Origin: Odiellus spinosus
Taxonomy: Eukaryota; Arthropoda; Arachnida; Opiliones; Phalangiidae
Direction: 5' to 3'
NCBI GenBank assembly: GCA_963920705.1
Contig: OY987239.1
Location: 11,477,004 to 11,541,003, forward strand
Length of the DNA: 64,000 nucleotides
Shown here: in pieces, positions 12,135-39,989 of the stretch
Layout of the letters: each line of letters begins with the position of its first letter
How positions within the stretch are numbered: the stretch's first letter is position 1
The notes under the pieces: model-generated
What the model saw: the letters and a program-made list of their open reading frames with translations, nothing else
What the model was told of the DNA's origin: nothing
Databases searched by the model: none
Made by a program: the position numbers and the translations under genes

Positions 12135-12550
12135 CAGGGTGACCACTTTTCCTATTTTTTCCTGTATTTTCACCTTCCTATTTTCTCCTATAATTTAATG
12201 TCAATTCCTATAATCTCCTATATTTCTACTCAAAATCTCTAGTTAAGGGTAAAGTTCTAAATCATACTGTCAGCCGTGACTGTATAAGATTATTTTAGCT
12301 TAACTGTACATTTTCCAGTTAAAATAGTCTGTAAAATTCCATACTATTTAAGCAATTGGATCATATTAATACCGTGTTTAAACCGGTGGCGAGAGTTGTG
12401 ACGCGATAATAAACATGGTTCCTACTTTTAATTATTTTCCTATTTTATCCTATATTTTACACTTATTTCTTCCTATTTTAGCCTATATTTTACATAAAAT
12501 TCTCCTATATTTTCCTATATAGGGTTTTCAAATTTTCTGTGGTCACCCTG
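12135..12550. mobile_element. Palindromic element G with CAGGGTGACCAC ends, 416 bp
   Basis: Terminal inverted repeats CAGGGTGACCAC / GTGGTCACCCTG. The interior is rich in repeated TCCTATATTTTCCTATTTT motifs. CAGGG-type ends are common in hAT-like non-autonomous elements, but no 8-bp target duplication is visible, so the superfamily is open. Confidence 0.75.
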
Positions 12551-12945
12551 CTTGAAAAAAACTTGAAATAAATTTTAAACTTACCTTGAAAATAGGCTTA
12601 GCTGATTCGCTCGATAATAGGTGCACCAAATGACCCTTTTAATTATTATAATCTTATTAAATTAATTAAATAAACAGTAAAAACCTTCATTTTTGATTTA
12701 TTCTTTAATTATAAACAGGTATAAAGCAGGTACGTTTTGTTTAACGAATGACAATGAACACTTTCTTATTATTTTGTTTTTTCGCAAATTAGACAATTTA
12801 TATATTATGGCTTATGACTGTGTGTATGTGAACGATCAGGCCCCTTAAGCTGAGCAAGAAGCTATTTTTAAAAACGAGGTGCTAGGTTTTTACCCCGGAA
12901 GAATTGTTTAGCTTCCAAAATACAGAAGTAGCTATATATTCATAT

Positions 12946-13283
12946 CAGAAGCCGATGAAACCCTCCTTTGAAGTCTACTACTCTAATGTTCGATATAGGG
13001 CTCCTCTCTGTATGGGTAAAATTCCCAATTTTACGAGATCTAAGGGGTCCTACTTCATACCCCCCTGTCTACGGATAATTGGAAATTCTCTCTCTCCACA
13101 AACGACGACGTTTTTTTGACGAACTCTGAGGCTGCTAGAGATATTCGGTGGACGAACTCCCGCTCCGAAAATATCTATCGTTAGGAGGCGTACGAATCGC
13201 GCTTTTTGAAACTAACCCATACAGAGAGGGGTAGACAAGACCCGGGAGTAATAGACTTCAAAGGAGGGTTTCATCGGCTTCTG
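12946..13283 (+). mobile_element. A-family MITE copy A3 (338 bp)
   Basis: Full-length with both terminal inverted repeats, but the flanks (ttcatat and tttaaaa) do not match. Either the target duplication has decayed or the ends come from two insertions. Confidence 0.92.
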
Positions 13284-14028
13284 TTTAAAACTCAAAATGT
13301 GAAAAATCAAGATAAAAAAATTCATATAAAAGACTTGTATTCGATAAACGTAACTTCATTCATCAAAATATTATGACAATTATTTCATAATAACCTCTTA
13401 ATTCTTATTAGCATTAATATTATACAAATACATTTTTAATTAATATTTATATTATACAAATATAAAAAAGTCACAAATATTATGAAAGGTTTGTTTTTTC
13501 ACTATAATATCAAAAACCTTTAGAGCAATATAATATATATAACAATTTCAGGCAAACCTATTTTATTTTTAATTTATTTTACAACAGCGCTAATTAAATT
13601 AATTTATCAAAATTTATTTTGGTTTTTCGGTTGTGGTAAAAACACAGAGTAGAAATTGATGGAAAAACAGACGTGAGAATATTGGATGACCTTTAACCCG
13701 AGATTTAAGATCAAATATAATTTCTCCAATAATTTTGAAGATATATGGCCACTAGAGGACGCTTGTGAAAGCCAGATTTTGAAAAAATCACAAGATGGCA
13801 CTGATTTTCATAATTGGGGGCGCCGTTTTTCTGGGGGAAGGGATTACAGTCTACCGAACTCTCTTTTACCTCTTTCCCCAGTATCCTCTCGCGTAAGCGG
13901 GTGGGTACGCTGTAGGCCAGACGGGTCTCTGATAATAATCTCTATAGTGGTTTCACTTCAATCCTACTCTGTGTTTAAAATGGCTTTGTTTGAAAATTAT
14001 ATTGAGCATAACATTAATCAGAAGTAGA

Positions 14029-14356
14029 TGAAACCCTCCTTTGAAGTCTACTACTCTAATGTTCGATATAGCGCTCCTCTCTGTATGGGTAAAATTTCCA
14101 ATTTTACGAGATCGGAGGGGTCCTACTTCATACCCCCCTGTCTACGGAAAATTGGAAATTCTCTCTCTCCACAAACGACGACGTTTTTTTGACGAACTCC
14201 GAGGCTGCTAGAGATATTCGCTGGACGAACTCCCGCTCCGAAAATATCTACCGTTAGGAGGCGTACGAATCGCGCTTTTTGAAACTAACCCATACAGAGA
14301 GGGGTAGACAAGACCCGGGAGTAATAGACTTCAAAGGAGGGTTTCATCGGCTTCTG
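14029..14356 (+). mobile_element. A-family MITE copy A4 (328 bp)
   Basis: A 7-bp target duplication CATTAAT is present at 14022-14028 and 14357-14363. The left end reads cagaagTAGatg rather than cagaagCCGatg, a variant also seen at one end of A6 and A8, so it defines a subfamily. Confidence 0.94.
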
Positions 14357-14987
14357 CATTAATCAATATTTGTATTTGACATATTTACAAACATTGCAAG
14401 TTCTGTTTTTTAATATATATTTTTTTTAAATATTAATAACAAAAAAAATAGGTTTATTAATTTGTTGTATATCTTCATTATGTCTTATATAAAAATTAAC
14501 AAAAATACATGTTAAAATTTATTACAGCTAATATAATATACTCAACCTATCGTTTCTGATAGTACCCGTAAAGAATGCTTTTGAATGTTAAACAAATTTT
14601 CTATACAATTGTACACTAACATTTTGAATTTTTAAATTTCACAAAGGCTTAAAACCACTTAGGCCTTTGCGAAATTTAATTATAATTATTATTTAAAGAT
14701 AATTTAAAGTAAGGCTCTCATAATTTTAGTTTTTCATAGTTTAAAAAAAAAAACTTCTATATCAAAGTACTTTCACGAAAAATTGCCGTGAAAGCGACCG
14801 TATCACGTGATAGAAAACGGAAGGCTTGTTATTATAGTAATGACGTAGAAATTTGTTTTAAAAAATTCTAATATTAAAAAATATTTATGTTTTTATGGCA
14901 GATCGTTTTTAACGAATTTTCCGAAAATGCTATTCCGATTCTATTTGTAGATTATGACAGCCTCACATTAACAACACCAGAAGCCGA

Positions 14988-15315
14988 TGAAACCCTCCTT
15001 GAAGTCTATTACTCTAATGTTCCATATAGCGCGCCTCTCTGTATGGGTAAAATTCACAATTTTACGAGATCGGAGGGGTCCTACTTCATACCCCCCCTGT
15101 CTACGGAAAATTGGAAATTCTCTCTCTCCACAAACGACGACGTTTTTTTGACGAACTCCGAGGCTGCTAGAGATATTCGCTCGACGAACTCCCGCTCTGA
15201 AAATATCTACCGTTAGGAGGCGTACGAATCGCGCTTTTTGAAACTAACCCATACAGAGAGGGGTAGACAAGACCAGGGAGTAATATACTTCAAAGGAGGG
15301 TTTCATCGGCTTCTG
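14988..15315 (+). mobile_element. A-family MITE copy A5 (328 bp)
   Basis: A perfect 7-bp target duplication ACAACAC is present at 14981-14987 and 15316-15322. Short open frames inside it (reading YYSNVPYSAPLCMGK) are shared by all copies and reflect the element, not a gene. Confidence 0.94.
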
Positions 15316-15516
15316 ACAACACTAAAATATTACTGATTCATTACATTACCATTAAAAATCACTCTTAATATGCTCTTACAAAACTCAAAATCACTCAAAA
15401 AAATTCACTCTAAATTCAAAATCATATAAATCTTACTAGAAAAATATTAAATTCAATCAAAAGTATATAAATTTATTAAATGAAAGTAAACAACGCCCCG
15501 TAGATTAATAATATCA

Positions 15517-15828
15517 AGAATCCATTCAGGTTCCATAAGAATATGGGAGCATAGCTTTAGCCTCTGGTACCATCCTCCCAAACTTTGTAACTAAAGTTCG
15601 TCCGCAATTTTCGCAACATTTGCACGCTTAGATCTTTTTTCGGTCGGCTTCATTTTTATTACCCAAAATATTATGTCAAGGTCGTTAGTGGCGCGGGTTA
15701 ATAATAGATGTCAAGAGCGATTTACTTGAAAAATCGATTCGAAGCGGACGAACTTTTGCTACAAAGTTTGGGAGGATGGTTATTGAATCGCGGCCCTCCC
15801 ATATTCTTATGGAACCTGAATGGATTCT
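15517..15828. mobile_element. Long-arm palindromic element H, 312 bp
   Basis: Arms of about 90 bp are interrupted inverse complements: AGAATCCATTCAGGTTCCAT...ACCATCCTCCCAAACTTTG... on the left and the inverse on the right. A diverged fragment sharing GCCTCTGGTACCATC occurs at about 57625-57695. Confidence 0.8.
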
Positions 15829-16555
15829 ACAGGGAGACACTCTAGCGGTAGCGTTCTCCACGCGTAAATATTGAAATAGCAAGCGCCATCTGCGGAGGAA
15901 AAGTATTCAGGAGTTGGGGGAAGTCAACATAGCCCAGCGCGGCCCGCCTAAATTCTGTAGCTCTCAGTCCCGACTCGAAAATATCGAGGAAGAGTCCAAA
16001 TCACACGAGTCAGACAGGGGTGATGACTTTTTTTTGTCAATTTTTAAATCCTTTGCTGACAGTATTGAGCTAAGAGGCGTTGTTTACTTTTATTGAGTAA
16101 ATTTATATACTTTTAATACAATACAAATTGATTTTAAAGTGAGAATCAACTGTGGCCCCACGAACCATTTTGTTAACAAAAAATCTGGGACAGTCTAACT
16201 TTACGTTACAAATAATTCTCACTGATGGCAGTAGTAAAGATTTGATAAAAATTTGAAATTTAAAAAATAAAAAGGTCATAGCTTCTATTAATTTTATCTG
16301 ATTTCGAAGCTAAAATTGAATTTGTAGGAGGGTATAATATAATATTAGATATATATATATATATATATATATAGAATTAAATAACATAATCTATTAATTT
16401 TCGGATCAATTTCCTCATTTATCACTTTCTATAAAATAAGTGCCTCTTATTTTGGATTAAAGGGAAACTATATGAGAATAAAATTACTCAAAATGTTTAG
16501 GCGACCATTTTAGATTTTAGGTTTAAATTTCGTCCAATCATATTATTTCAACAGC

Positions 16556-17090
16556 GCCAGAATATATTGGGAAGTTGGTACTAGGGACGGAAATAAGCAC
16601 AAATCGTTGGTCATTGTCCGATAAATTTACCAAAATGTCCGATAACTTTTTATTTTTAAGAGGGGGTCACTGGACAAATGTCCGATAAAAAACCTTTTTA
16701 ATACAGGAAATGTAGGATTGTCCGGTAATTTTGTTAAATGTCCGATAACTTTTGAATTTTTAAGGGGGTTACTGGACATTTGTCCAATAAGAAAAATTTC
16801 TTATTTCCGTCCCTGATCGCGTGTGCGATGCCAGAATATATTGGGAAGTTGGTACTAGGGACGGAAATAAGCACAAATCGCTGGTCATTGTCCGATAAAT
16901 TTACCAAAATGTCCGATAACTTTTTATTTTTAAGAGGGGGTCACTGGACAAATGTCCGATAAAAAAACCTTTTTAATACAGGAAATGTAGGATTGTCCGG
17001 TAATTTTGTTAAATGTCCGATAACTTTTGAATTATTAAGGGGGGTTACTGGACATTTGTCCAATAAGAAAATTTTCTTATTTCCGTCCCT
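16556..17090. repeat. 274-bp tandem duplication containing a palindromic element (F)
   Basis: Two copies start at 16556 and 16830. Each holds an element bounded by AGGGACGGAAATAAG and CTTATTTCCGTCCCT (16583-16814 and 16857-17090) plus the same 27-bp leading flank, so the duplication copied host flank together with the element. Internal motifs TGTCCGATAA and TTGTCCGGTAA recur several times. The two copies are nearly identical. Confidence 0.9.
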
Positions 17091-17344
17091 GGTTCAACTT
17101 GGTACTGTTGAAGGCTAATAAACTTAACTATTTCGAAATTCAATGTGTTCATTTGAAATTTCTCGAATAAAGGCAAATATTTTGTCATGATTTCGAAAAT
17201 ATTTTTCCTTTTAACGTTTTTTCCTCATCATTTTAAGCTCGAAATTTGTATTCAATAAGTTCACCAATTCAATTTATAATCACGTGATATTAAAGTGTTA
17301 GTAGCAGACGATTTTAGGAGCGTTTTGGTTTTAAAATATATAAA

Positions 17345-17535
17345 CCAATATTAAATTAGAAATAAGTTTAAAACTTACCCGGAAAATAGGCTTAACTAGA
17401 TTCATAGAGATCCTGACAAGTCAGCGACCAAAGAAGAGATCCTCGCGATTTGATTGGTCACTGACACGTCAATTCGATGAATCCAGCTAAGCCTATTTTG
17501 AAGGTAAGTTTTAAATTTATTTTAGCCAATATTAA
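17345..17535. mobile_element. Foldback element B1
   Basis: Inverted arms contain AAAACTTACCCGGAAAATAG then GCTTAACTAGATTCAT on the left, and the near-inverse on the right. Related copies are at 23675-23947, 29420-29615 and 62405-62725, with a half copy near 12583-12612. The interiors between arms differ completely. Confidence 0.8.
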
Positions 17536-17773
17536 AAATATTAAAAAATTCAAGTTAATATTCTTTTATCAATTATTCCTTACAACCACATATATATGCA
17601 TTAAACATATCAATCGGCCCATAACATTACACGCTATCGCGTCTAGTGAATATATATATATTTATATATTAAACGTTATTTACGTGTACTGACTTTAAAT
17701 TTTAGTTAATTTTTCAAATACCGGAGCTGTATTCCAAGGTAAAAAGTTGGAAGTTATTTCATTATTTTTTTAG

Positions 17774-17890
17774 TTTTTGGCAATTTCGTAATTACGAATG
17801 TTTAGATTCATATCTGTTATTCGTGGTATGCTTTACTGGCACAAAAACAAAGCAAAAGCTCTTAACCTGTTTTGGAAATTTGGAATTATG
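17774..17890 (+). CDS. Possible internal exon (unassigned)
   Basis: Follows a pyrimidine-rich acceptor (ATTATTTTTTTAG) and ends before GTGCGT. Entered in phase 2 it is open for 39 codons (FWQFRNYECLDSYLL...), and that phase fits exon 3 of the gene ending at 6930. No downstream partner exon was found before the PAQR gene. It may be a chance open frame. Confidence 0.25.
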
Positions 17891-18506
17891 GTGCGTGTTA
17901 ACGTTCACTTTCCCCCCTCTTAATAATAAAATTGCGCAATTTTTTTTGGGGTCAGATTAGGGAATTCGTATTTCGTAATATTTCCCATTTATAAATAGAT
18001 TTACATACCACGTTTGTATAGTGTAGTTAATTTTAACCAGTTAAAATTTTGTTAAGCCTAATTTATGTTTATTAAGTGCGTCCGTTATTGGTAATACGTT
18101 AGTTTCCATGGAAACAGTGTTTTAACCAATAAGAGACGTTCTTCTACAAGAGATATTTCGGGAGGTAGGCGTCAGTTTCTCTCACTGAATAATAGATGGC
18201 ACCTTTTTTTTTTTTTTTGGAAAATCAAGTTAGGCTTAACGGGCTCTAGAAATAAACTGTTAATTAACCTTGTTTTAAAACATATTTTAACACAAACAAC
18301 ATATTTTATCTCGTAATCAAGGATACGTGTGTTCTTTTCCGTTGAATTTCATTTATATTAACGCGAAACAGTTAGTTAACATTGGTTGGCTGTTATAGGG
18401 ACTGTTCACTAAGTCCGGAATGTTTTTGTTCGTATGATTATCGCGATATAAAAGCTCTATTTTTATGAATTTATTTTAAAGTTTATATAAACTTTGGCAA
18501 CGACAT

Positions 18507-19511
18507 TTATGTAAATTTTTTCAGTTCGGTTTTTTTCAAAAGACTCGCCTCGTAATCTAGAATCTTTTTCGAATGTAAACTAAAAAGAAAGACGATGAAA
18601 AAATTGATCGTGAAGACCGCGAAAAGGCCGTAAACGCTCCAAAATTCGTGGTCCATTCGGGCCCCCGTTTCCATGAAGTCCCTTCTTTTAAGCAAATCGT
18701 TCCTTGAAGCGAATATTTGATTCACTGTTGCCATAATGCCGCTAACGTGTAATAGTTGATGGCTATTACCTACGATGTCAAATTTCCCCGGGGCCAGCCT
18801 CTCAGGGAGATGTGACGCGTAGAAGAAACCGATACAAAATGAGAAGAAGAATTGACGTAAGAAGAATGGCATAGAGACGGCGTCAACCTCGGACAAGTTT
18901 GCGTCAGGGCTGAAATAACGGTAGAGTATTGGAACGCTGTCCCAACACCATGGGATGACAAAGGCCCCGAGACGAAAAACTTTAACCCAAAATAGGTTCG
19001 TCATGAAACGGCTCCAACACGCCAATAAGGTACAAATAACGGTATTTGCCGCGCTAATGATAAGAAACGACTCGCCGTAACTCGTCTCTATCAACTCCAC
19101 CGGAAACGAGTAAGCTTTGTAGATTAATCCAGCCCCGAAACTGTAGAAACTTAGGGCTCCGTAGTCCATGAAAAACCAAACGTCGCGAGCGAAACACGAT
19201 AGACTGAAGAAGAGATGGGCCATACAGCTTACCAACGGGTAGAGGCAGATGGTTAGGCAGAATGCCATGAACGGCCAAGTGTAAGGGTTCGTTGCTACGC
19301 TCAGCGTTTCGTACGTTTCGCGAAACAAATAGACGAAGTATAAAGTTGGAATAAAGTGGGTCCAGAAATTGAGCGTTTCGTTGGTCAGGATGAAGGCGCT
19401 TTGTATGCATTCTTTCATGGTACTACTTGGCGACCGGTACCCCGTCATGATCGCTACTTCGCGCAAGTGTTCCGGAAGCTCATGGTCGTTCATCAATGGC
19501 ATGTTGTTCAT
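18507..19511 (-). CDS. PAQR family receptor, class II (membrane progestin receptor-like)
   Basis: A single-exon 334-aa protein. The start is taken at ATG 19511, because upstream in-frame sequence only has a GTG. It has seven or eight hydrophobic helices with cytosolic N-terminal GYR (24-26), the PAQR motif E45-x2-N48-x3-H52 in TNETLNFWTHFIP, S95-x3-H99 followed by D116, and H251-x3-H255 in the last third. These residues form the zinc site shared by adiponectin and progestin receptors. Sequence style fits the mPR group (PAQR5-9), which responds to progestogens at the plasma membrane; subtype is uncertain. Loss of introns also fits, since several vertebrate mPR genes have intronless coding regions. 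An AATAAA on the minus strand lies at 18470-18475, about 30 bp past the stop. An upstream non-coding exon is possible, since CAG at about 19563-19565 (minus) could be an acceptor. Confidence 0.9.
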   Translation of the reverse strand: MNNMPLMNDHELPEHLREVAIMTGYRSPSSTMKECIQSAFILTNETLNFWTHFIPTLYFVYLFRETYETLSVATNPYTWPFMAFCLTICLYPLVSCMAHLFFSLSCFARDVWFFMDYGALSFYSFGAGLIYKAYSFPVELIETSYGESFLIISAANTVICTLLACWSRFMTNLFWVKVFRLGAFVIPWCWDSVPILYRYFSPDANLSEVDAVSMPFFLRQFFFSFCIGFFYASHLPERLAPGKFDIVGNSHQLLHVSGIMATVNQIFASRNDLLKRRDFMETGARMDHEFWSVYGLFAVFTINFFIVFLFSLHSKKILDYEASLLKKTELKKFT

Positions 19512-19746
19512 CTCATTAATGAAATTAGTACTCGTCAAGCTCACTCTCCGTTGGAATTGACTGCGAATTGAATTGTTGCAAATCTAAATTCACTCTCCCC
19601 GAGTATGACTTGCATCTAATTTTAATTTTGAATTAGGCCTAATAATCTCCGAAACCTTTTTACAATGACTTTTAATTTTAGAGCGTCACGTGACTTAAAA
19701 ACAAACGAATCAAAGCGTGGGGTTAAAACACGAGCTGGGACTTGGA

Positions 19747-19913
19747 TTAAAGGAGCTATCTGCTCTAGAATTTTACCCTTTAAATTTATCTTCCCATGTC
19801 CACTTAACCTAGCTTTGACTGTACAATTTGTTACGGTTAACGTCGTCTGCTAAACAAAGGAAAGAAAGCGCGACTTTAAAGGGGCTTTAAAAATATCAGA
19901 TAGTCCCTTTAAA
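19747..19913. mobile_element. Family J element, reverse copy
   Basis: Bounded by TTAAAGGAGCTATCTGC and CAGATAGTCCCTTTAA. The internal GGTTAACGTCGTCTGCTAA matches the inverse of the segment at about 3229-3247. No coding frame. Confidence 0.7.
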
Positions 19914-20079
19914 ACAAATCGAATAAGGATTAGATATTTAATCCATTTACAACGCGAGCCCATCCCTTCGAGTCACGTGGCCTAAATTATTTAATATTCT
20001 CAAGGATATCAAAAATGTGCCCCAACCAAACAAGGTAGGCGATAGGACACGCTACACCTTAGGATTAAATAGGAAATAT

Positions 20080-20417
20080 CAGAAGCCGATGAAACCCTCC
20101 TTTGAAGTCTATTACTCCCTGGTCTTGTCTACCCCTCTCTGTATGGGTTATTCTCAAAAGGCGCGATTCGTACGCCTCCTAACGGTAGATATTTTCGGAG
20201 CGGGAGTTCGTCGAGCGAATATCTCTAGCAGTCTCGGAGTTCGTCAAAAAAACGTCGTCGTTTGTGGAGAGAGAGAATTTCCAATTTTCCGTAGACAGGG
20301 GGGTATGAAGTAGGACCCCTCCGATCTCGTAAAATTGGGAATTTTACCCATACAGAGAGGAGCGCTATATCGAACATTAGAGTAGTAGACTTCAAAGGAG
20401 GGTTTCATCTACTTCTG
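20080..20417 (-). mobile_element. A-family MITE copy A6 (338 bp)
   Basis: Reverse orientation, with a perfect 7-bp target duplication GAAATAT at 20073-20079 and 20418-20424. The right end carries the TAG variant (atctacttctg). Confidence 0.95.
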
Positions 20418-20424
20418 GAAATAT

Positions 20425-21436
20425 CTAAACGGGCGTTTATTTTTATTTTGAATTCTGAGCGCAGAACGCGTTTCCGTCAACTCAAAACGTTCAGGCGAAG
20501 AGGCGACTCTAACCTTAAAGTATAAGGTTAGTTCAAGGATTCGAGGGAGTGACTTGACGATGGCGCTAAAATTCATATTTTTGACATTTGGGAAACTTAA
20601 CTAGCGGACTATTCTTATATTTGATAATTTGAAGGCTATTATTATGGGAATTTGGTCCTTACCTTATCGCCGAATGCATATCGCCTACGCTGACCAACAT
20701 TTTAAAATCCTGTCGTCTCCCACGATCACAGCTTTGGAGAATCCAAACAGCGACTAACTAGAAGCAACAGAGAGAGCCAACTCTCGTGTAAAGGCGTGGA
20801 TACCAGGGACTAGCTTATATCCTAAAAGAACCGAAAGGCCTGGACAGTCAAGCGTGCGGAAAGTATGAAAGATAGAACAGCGCCTCTGGTGTCGAGTGAT
20901 AAAAACATCAACCTTAGCTTACGTAACTTAGTTTATCTCTAACGCTTTGAATCCTTCGATGTTACGTAGAATTAAACCAACCACTACGCGACACTACTGT
21001 CCCACCAGCTTTTATCGGTTAACATGTACTCCTAGTGGTTAGCAACTCTTTTTCCCACCTTATTAAGCATCGATATGATTTAGGCGCTCATTATCGATCC
21101 CTACTCTGCAGCTCTGTTGAATGAATTTTAGAGAGCTCGCTTGGCAAGGAACTGACTGCTTTCAACAAGAGAAAGCGTTTTTTTATCCCCAGAGCCGAGT
21201 TTCAGTGGTTGTCTCATCATCGGAGGATGGATGGAGATAAGGTATTCTATCGCTTGGATCACGGGCCAACCACGTTTTCTTTATCCGCCATATTTGTCGA
21301 GAAGTTGACCTCATTTTTCTTTTTCCCGCCAAAATGGGGAAAGTTTAGACACGATTCAAGGGAGTCTTACGAAGCTTCTAATAAACGTCCGTCGAATTAA
21401 GACACTTGTGATTTGTAGAGCCCCTTTAAAGCGCTT
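20425..21436. other. Intergenic, no gene seen
   Basis: Unique-looking sequence with slightly higher GC and no supported exon. One E2F-like site on the minus strand (TTTCCCGCCAAAA) lies near 21323-21335. Confidence 0.5.
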
Positions 21437-22965
21437 AAAGATAGTCCCTTTAAATGCGCAGATAGTCCCTTTTAAAAGCGCAGATATTCCCTTTTAAAAG
21501 CGCAGATATTCCCTTTTAAAAGCGCAGATATTCCCTTTTAAAAGCGCAGATAGCCCCCTTTAAAAGCGCAGATAGCCCCCTTTAAAAGCGCAGATAGCCC
21601 CCTTTAAAAGCGCAGATAGCCCCCTTTAAAAGCGCAGATAGCCCCCTTTAAAAGCGCAGATAGCCCCCTTTAAAAGCGCAGATAGTCCCTTTTAAAAGCG
21701 CAGATAGTCCCTTTTAACTACGCAAATAGTCCCTTTTAACTACGCAAATAGTCCCTTTTAACTACGCAAATAGTCCCTTTTAACTACGCAAATAGTCCCT
21801 TTTAACTACGCAAATAGTCCCTTTTAACTACGCAAATAGTCCCTTTTAACTACGCAAATAGTCCCTTTTAACTACGCAAATAGTCCCTTTTAACTACGCA
21901 AATAGTCCCTTTTAACTACGCAAATAGTCCCTTTTAACTACGCAAATAGTCCCTTTTAACTACGCAAATAGTCCCTTTTAACTACGCAAATAGTCCCTTT
22001 TAAAAGCGCAGATAGTCCCTTTTAATTACGCAAATAGTCCTTTTAAAAGCGCAGATAGTCCCTTTTAAAAGCGCAGATATCCCCTTTTAAAAGCGCAGAT
22101 AGTCCCTTTTAAATGCGCAGATAGTCCCTTTTAAATGCGCAGATAGTCCCTTTTAAAATCGCAGATAGTCCCTTTTAAAAGCGCAGATAGTCCCTTTTAA
22201 AAGCGCAGATAGTCCCTTTTAAAAGCGCAGATAGTCTCTTTTAAAAGCGCAGATAGTCCCTTTTAAAAGCGCAGATAGTCCCTTTTAAATGCGCAGATAG
22301 TCCCTTTTAAATGCGCAGATAGTCCCTTTTAAATGCGCAGATAGTCCCTTTTAAAATCGCAGATAGTCCCTTTTAAAAGCGCAGATAGTCCCTTTTAAAA
22401 GCGCAGATAGTCTCTTTTAAAAGCGCAGATAGTCCCTTTTAAAAGCGCAGATAGTCCCTTTTAAAAGCGCAGATAGTCCCTTTTAAAAGCGCAGATAGTC
22501 CCTTTTAAATGCGCAGATAGTCCCTTTTAAATGCGCAGATAGTCCCTTTTAAATGCGCAGATAGTCCCTTTTAAATGCGCAGATAGTCCCTTTTAAATGC
22601 GCAGATAGTCCCTTTTAAATGCGCAGATAGTCCCTTTTAAATGCGCAGATAGTCCCTTTTAAATGCGCAGATAGTCCCTTTTAAATGCGCAGATAGTCCC
22701 TTTTAAATGCGCAGATAGTCCCTTTTAAAAGCGCAGATAGTCCCTTTTAAAAGCGCAGATAGTCCCTTTTAAAAGCGCAGATAGTCCCTTTTAAAAGCGC
22801 AGATAGTCCCTTTTAAAAGCGCAGATAGTCCCTTTTAAAAGCGCAGATAGTCCCTTTTAAAAGCGCAAATAGTCCCTTTTAAATGCGCAAATAGTCCCTT
22901 TTAAATGCGCAAATAGTCCCTTTAAATGCGCAGATAGTCCCTTTTAAAATCGCAGATATTCCCAA
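21437..22965. repeat. 22-bp minisatellite, about 70 copies
   Basis: The unit is built on GATAGTCCCTTTTAAAAGCG plus CA. Variants form runs: AAGCGCAGATAG, ATGCGCAGATAG, ACTACGCAAATAG and a CCCCCTTT form. The core GATAGTCCCTTTAAA is the terminus of family J elements in this window, so the array may have grown from such an end. It is intergenic, between PAQR and GPATCH8. Confidence 0.96.
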
Positions 22966-23674
22966 GCTAAAAAATAGATACATCCGGAGTAAATGTCATC
23001 TATTCCTGGTTATATGAGATTACAAAACCATTTTTTTTTTTTCGAAAATGATATGACCTTCTTTCAAGGCTGGGGGATCACGAGTGAAAAGAGTGGTTGT
23101 CGATCTACCTCGACGTCTTGTTTTAGAATTTCTCCTTTTTGTTTTACGTTAGAAGTCACTCGGGCGGGTTTTCGAAACTATGTGGAAGGCAATGCTCTAT
23201 CTTAGAGGCCCTCTTAAGGTGGAATTTTCTATATGTTGGAGTAATAAAACATTTTCACAGCTGTTTAAACGAATACTTTTTCTCATTATTTTTATACCGT
23301 TTTAATTGTTATAATAGCGGAAATATTTTTTATTACCCGAGGGACATAACTTACATTCATATTTCAATTGAATCTACCTGTTATTATTATTAAATGGACA
23401 TCCAAGTCCAAGCTACACGATTATATTTGGCTTTCAAAATAAAAATAAACTTTTTTTGCGGCTCTTGAAAGACTTGGCTAGAGTTCCTGGCATTATATAA
23501 TCGTTTTTAACCGTATAATGCTTTCTAAATTAGTTTAACCTTCAATGTATGAGATCATACGATATATTTTAGTATATTAAACTGTGTGAAAATTATTCTT
23601 CATATAATTTTGATTCTTTATATATTTAAATATGATTATATACCGCAAAGACGGTATAGTTATTTTTAACCACA

Positions 23675-23947
23675 TAAAGGGAGAATGCAGCCGAATAAGT
23701 TATTTTTATCTAATCCATCAGTAATTGTTTTAAAAAACAAGTACTAAAACTAGAAATAGCGTTAACTTACCCGGAAAATAGGCTTAGCTGGATTCATGCT
23801 GAAGAAATCCATGATTTCCATAAATCTAGCTAAGCCTTTTTTCCGGGTAAGTTTTTAAATTTATTTAAAATTTAATATTTGTTTGTATAAATATTAACTA
23901 GTTGATTAGGACTAACAAATCAATTATGTTCCATTCTCCCTTTAAAG
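23675..23947. mobile_element. Foldback element B2
   Basis: Outer ends AAAGGGAGAATGCAGCC and CCATTCTCCCTTTAAAG frame an inner hairpin (23762-23858) with arms AACTTACCCGGAAAATAGGC. It is the clearest full-length member: short outer repeats, AT-rich spacers and a strong central hairpin. Confidence 0.8.
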
Positions 23948-24132
23948 AGAGTATATTACTGAAAATATTCTTATTTCTGTCCCAGGTCACGAACTCTATA
24001 ATTATTTAAAAAAAAAAAAAAAAATACTTATTTCCCTTCCTGGAGCTGCATGTATCGGCCTCTATTGGAGGTCTGGTGCTCGAATGTAATTTGCATAATT
24101 ACGTCGCCATTTTATTAGTTTTTTGAGGAACA

Positions 24133-39887
<15,755 letters not shown>

Positions 39888-39989
39888 ACTTTTTTATATA
39901 TATTTCGCAATTATAAGTAGCGTTATGGACCATAACTGATCTGTTTCAGTTCACAATTTCAAGGTTTTTACTAAAAATAATGGTTTTTA

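Larger units (their letters stand above)
6931..17773. other. Gene-poor block dense in non-autonomous DNA transposons
   Basis: No coding sequence is supported here beyond open frames created by repeats. It holds five copies of the 338-bp A-family element, at least five other palindromic elements, two segmental tandem duplications and a long perfect hairpin, each listed separately. An (AT)n microsatellite sits near 16343-16372 and a poly-A run near 7568-7593. If the exon at 17774-17890 belongs to the gene at 4049, this block is one 10.8-kb intron. Confidence 0.6.

Noticed and set aside
13686-14027. A 113-codon plus-strand frame
   Set aside because: It runs into the A4 element, lacks any family signature, and has no splice or start context.
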